From Spirochaetota bacterium (GTDB lineage: Bacteria > Spirochaetota > Leptospiria > Turneriellales > Turneriellaceae): a stretch of 8,402 nt of DNA. Positions within the stretch are counted from its first letter, which is position 1, and each line of letters starts with the position of its first letter. Location of the stretch: the NCBI GenBank assembly GCA_029561505.1, contig JAKQXK010000383.1, positions 1 through 8,402 on the forward strand, given 5' to 3'. Made by a program: the position numbers and the translations under genes. Of the stretch, positions 6,887 to 8,402 are shown one piece after another. Below the pieces are notes generated by a model that searched no databases, was not told the DNA's origin, and worked only from the letters and a program-made list of their open reading frames with translations.

Positions 6887-7705
6887 ATGCCCGCTGTTTT
6901 CTGCCTTGCCCTGCATCTGGCGAACCGCTTTCTGACCGAAACAAACCGCCGGCAGCTCGCGATTGCAGGGGGTTTTGAAACGTTTGCGCGCATTCAATTG
7001 GGGCAGCGGTTTGGCGCAATGGTCGAAGCGGCGAAGCGGGTGCAGCATGAACTCGGCCCCGGTACATTCATCACACCCGATGACGAAGACTACCCCAAGA
7101 TGCTTCAAGAAACATCGCATGCCCCTTTCGTGCTATTCATCAGGGGCGCGCGCCGGCTGTTGAGCGAGCCAAAGATATCGATGGTGGGCACACGCGAACC
7201 CTCGGCTGCCGGCCGCCAGGCGGCGATTCGCCTGGCGCGGCATTACATTTCCGGGGGATACACCGTTGTTTCAGGCATTGCTCGCGGCATCGATGCGCTC
7301 TGCCATCATGCAGCCCTCGATGCCGGCGGTGCGACGATCGCTGTCTTACCCAATGGATTTAATCATCTGTATCCGCTCGAGAACCGTGATCTATACCAGC
7401 TGGCAGAAAATTCAGACCAGATTCTGCTGCTCTCAGAATATTTGCCCGGCCAGAAACCTCTGAAGCACCATTTTGTCAGGCGCAACCGCATCATCGCAGG
7501 CCTTTCAGACACGACAGTTTTTGTCGAAGGTTCTTTGAAGAGCGGTGCCATGATCACCGCAAATGTAGCGCTTGCCGAAGGCCGTGACGTCGCTGCGCTC
7601 GCGCATCCTTCGCTTACCGCAAATGCCGGCGGTGAGAGGTTGATATCAGACGGAGCTCAGAACCTCACCGAACTGGCGCTGCCTTCACAAACTGCCCGAG
7701 TATAG
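6887..7705 (+). CDS. dprA: DprA/Smf DNA-processing protein, short form
   Basis: DprA binds incoming single-stranded DNA during natural transformation and loads RecA onto it. Homologues are also common in bacteria not known to be competent. The 272-residue product carries the Rossmann-like core: 'DEDYPKML' (66-73), 'MVGTREPSAAGR' (99-110), 'SGIARGID' (129-136), 'GGATIAVLPNGFNHLYP' (147-163), 'RRNRIIAGLS' (198-207) and 'EGSLKSGAMITA' (214-225). The usual 'VPG' near the end of the core reads 'AHPSLTANAGGERLISDGA'. The protein ends soon after, so the C-terminal winged-helix domain of longer DprAs is missing. The length is close to the pneumococcal type. The ATG at 6887 is the only sensible start, because an in-frame stop lies at 6872-6874. 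It follows the cyclase stop by one nucleotide, implying co-translation. The usual neighbour topA is absent. The 3' end overlaps the convergent deacetylase gene by 41 nt. Confidence 0.93.
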   Translation: MPAVFCLALHLANRFLTETNRRQLAIAGGFETFARIQLGQRFGAMVEAAKRVQHELGPGTFITPDDEDYPKMLQETSHAPFVLFIRGARRLLSEPKISMVGTREPSAAGRQAAIRLARHYISGGYTVVSGIARGIDALCHHAALDAGGATIAVLPNGFNHLYPLENRDLYQLAENSDQILLLSEYLPGQKPLKHHFVRRNRIIAGLSDTTVFVEGSLKSGAMITANVALAEGRDVAALAHPSLTANAGGERLISDGAQNLTELALPSQTARV

Positions 7706-8402
7706 ACCTGACCTGTTCGCGTGAGCGCGAACCCATCACCGTATAGCGTGGAATCACTGCATTTAAGTCTGCCGCGCGGGCAATTCGGTAGTCGACTGAG
7801 AACAGGTACTTGAAGCCAGCCGCGCGCGCGGCGCGCGCTGCTGTGTCTGTCCATGCTCCGTAGGGCCAGGCAAAACTTTCGGCTGGTTTGCCCGTGAAAC
7901 CCGCAAGGTGCTCACGCGCCAGAAAAAGCTCCCGAAAGAGTTGATGATCTGTAGATGCGCTCAGTGAACTATGCGACCACGAATGGCTGCCCAGATCAAA
8001 ATTAGCGGGCAGAGTTTTCAGAAGCCGGCTCCACTTTTTGTCGTGCAAAAGTTGTCCATTATAAAAGAAGAATGTCGCACCATAACCTCGCTTCAATAGT
8101 TCGGGTAGAACAATTTCACGATGCGAGCTGTAGCCGTCGTCGAATGTCAGCACAACCTGCGGTCTCTCATCTGTCGCGTGTACGTTGGCAATCCACTTGT
8201 TGACCGAAACGACTCTGAACGGCTTAAGGTCGTCGAGAATGGCCGCAAACACCGCGCGCCCGATTGCGTAGCGGCCGGTTCTGCCCACGTCATGAAAGCA
8301 AAGAATTACGGCATCTGCAGGCCGTATCTGCGGTATTGATTCTTTGGGTTTACACCGCAGAGTGAGCGTCAGGCTCAGAAGCAGAGATGGAATAAGACGG
8401 TA
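7665..8402 (-). CDS. Polysaccharide deacetylase (NodB/CE4 fold), 5' end outside window
   Basis: Metal-dependent deacetylase acting on N-acetylated or O-acetylated glycans of the envelope or extracellular matrix. The frame is open to the window edge, giving at least 245 codons. A GTG at 8288 exists but would remove the first core strand 'AVILCFHDV' (about 8286-8312), so the true start lies beyond 8402. The visible N-terminus is hydrophobic ('LIPSLLLSLTLTL') followed by Arg-Cys, consistent with a signal peptide or membrane anchor, though it is a poor lipobox. Motif 1 is TFDDGY (about 8147-8130), with both Asp residues. Motif 2 is HSWSH (7985-7971), supplying the two metal His. Motif 3 is 'FAWPYG' instead of the classic RxPY, a variant I associate with PgaB/IcaB-like deacetylases. 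The end has 'IPRYTV' in place of the classic Leu-His motif. Substrate unknown. The last 41 nt overlap the 3' end of dprA. Confidence 0.9.
   Translation of the reverse strand, partial: YRLIPSLLLSLTLTLRCKPKESIPQIRPADAVILCFHDVGRTGRYAIGRAVFAAILDDLKPFRVVSVNKWIANVHATDERPQVVLTFDDGYSSHREIVLPELLKRGYGATFFFYNGQLLHDKKWSRLLKTLPANFDLGSHSWSHSSLSASTDHQLFRELFLAREHLAGFTGKPAESFAWPYGAWTDTAARAARAAGFKYLFSVDYRIARAADLNAVIPRYTVMGSRSREQVRSILGQFVKAAPVR
7715..7732. terminator. 7-bp hairpin just after the dprA stop, possible terminator
   Basis: GTTCGCG (7715-7721), loop TGAG, CGCGAAC (7726-7732) is a perfect inverted repeat starting 9 nt after the dprA stop codon, inside the coding region of the convergent deacetylase. 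No T-run follows on the plus strand. As a GC-rich stem at a 3' end it could slow or protect transcripts, but a chance inverted repeat in coding sequence is a real alternative. Confidence 0.3.

Noticed and set aside
7821..7838. Alternating CG tract that could form Z-DNA or a repeat
   Set aside because: It encodes an Ala/Arg-rich helix in the deacetylase on the minus strand (ARAARAA), so it is explained by codon use.

Overview
The window is a densely packed bacterial chromosomal segment with seven protein-coding genes, all recognisable at family level. Two are cut by the window edges. I see no RNA gene, insertion sequence, CRISPR array or phage gene, and no gene-free stretch longer than about 50 bases. 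Base composition looks moderately GC-rich by eye and uniform throughout. The gene set points to a Gram-negative (diderm) organism with a DAP-type peptidoglycan: signal peptidase I, the muropeptide-recycling ligase Mpl, and periplasmic sensor and von Willebrand domains. The TPR-tailed sensor adenylate cyclase and the VWA/FHA protein would fit a spirochaete of the Leptospirales (Turneriella/Leptonema-like), but that placement is an inference from gene style. No marker gene here proves it.

Layout: (1) 1-3218, plus strand, a probable operon. It holds the 3' end of signal peptidase I (lepB), a signal-peptide/VWA/transmembrane/FHA protein, and a TraB/PrgY-family membrane protein. The last two genes overlap by 29 nt. 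(2) 3240-4673, minus strand, mpl, which converges on the TraB gene with 21 nt between the stop codons. A 7-bp hairpin covers the mpl stop codon. (3) 4723-7705, plus strand: a two-transmembrane sensor class III adenylate cyclase, followed after one nucleotide by a short-form dprA. The cyclase is divergent from mpl across only about 49 nt. (4) 7665-8402, minus strand, a polysaccharide deacetylase whose 3' end overlaps dprA by 41 nt and whose 5' end lies beyond the window.

Functionally the window mixes envelope biology with signalling and DNA handling. The envelope genes are protein export (lepB), muropeptide recycling (mpl), glycan deacetylation, and the VWA/FHA and TraB membrane proteins. Signalling is the cAMP cyclase and the FHA domain, and DNA processing is DprA. 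No single clearly new multi-gene system stands out. The points most worth a second look are the cysteine-containing insertion in signal peptidase I, the VWA-outside/FHA-inside protein coupled to a TraB homologue, the coupled cyclase-dprA pair, and two similar U-tract-less hairpins 9-11 nt after plus-strand stop codons at both convergent junctions.
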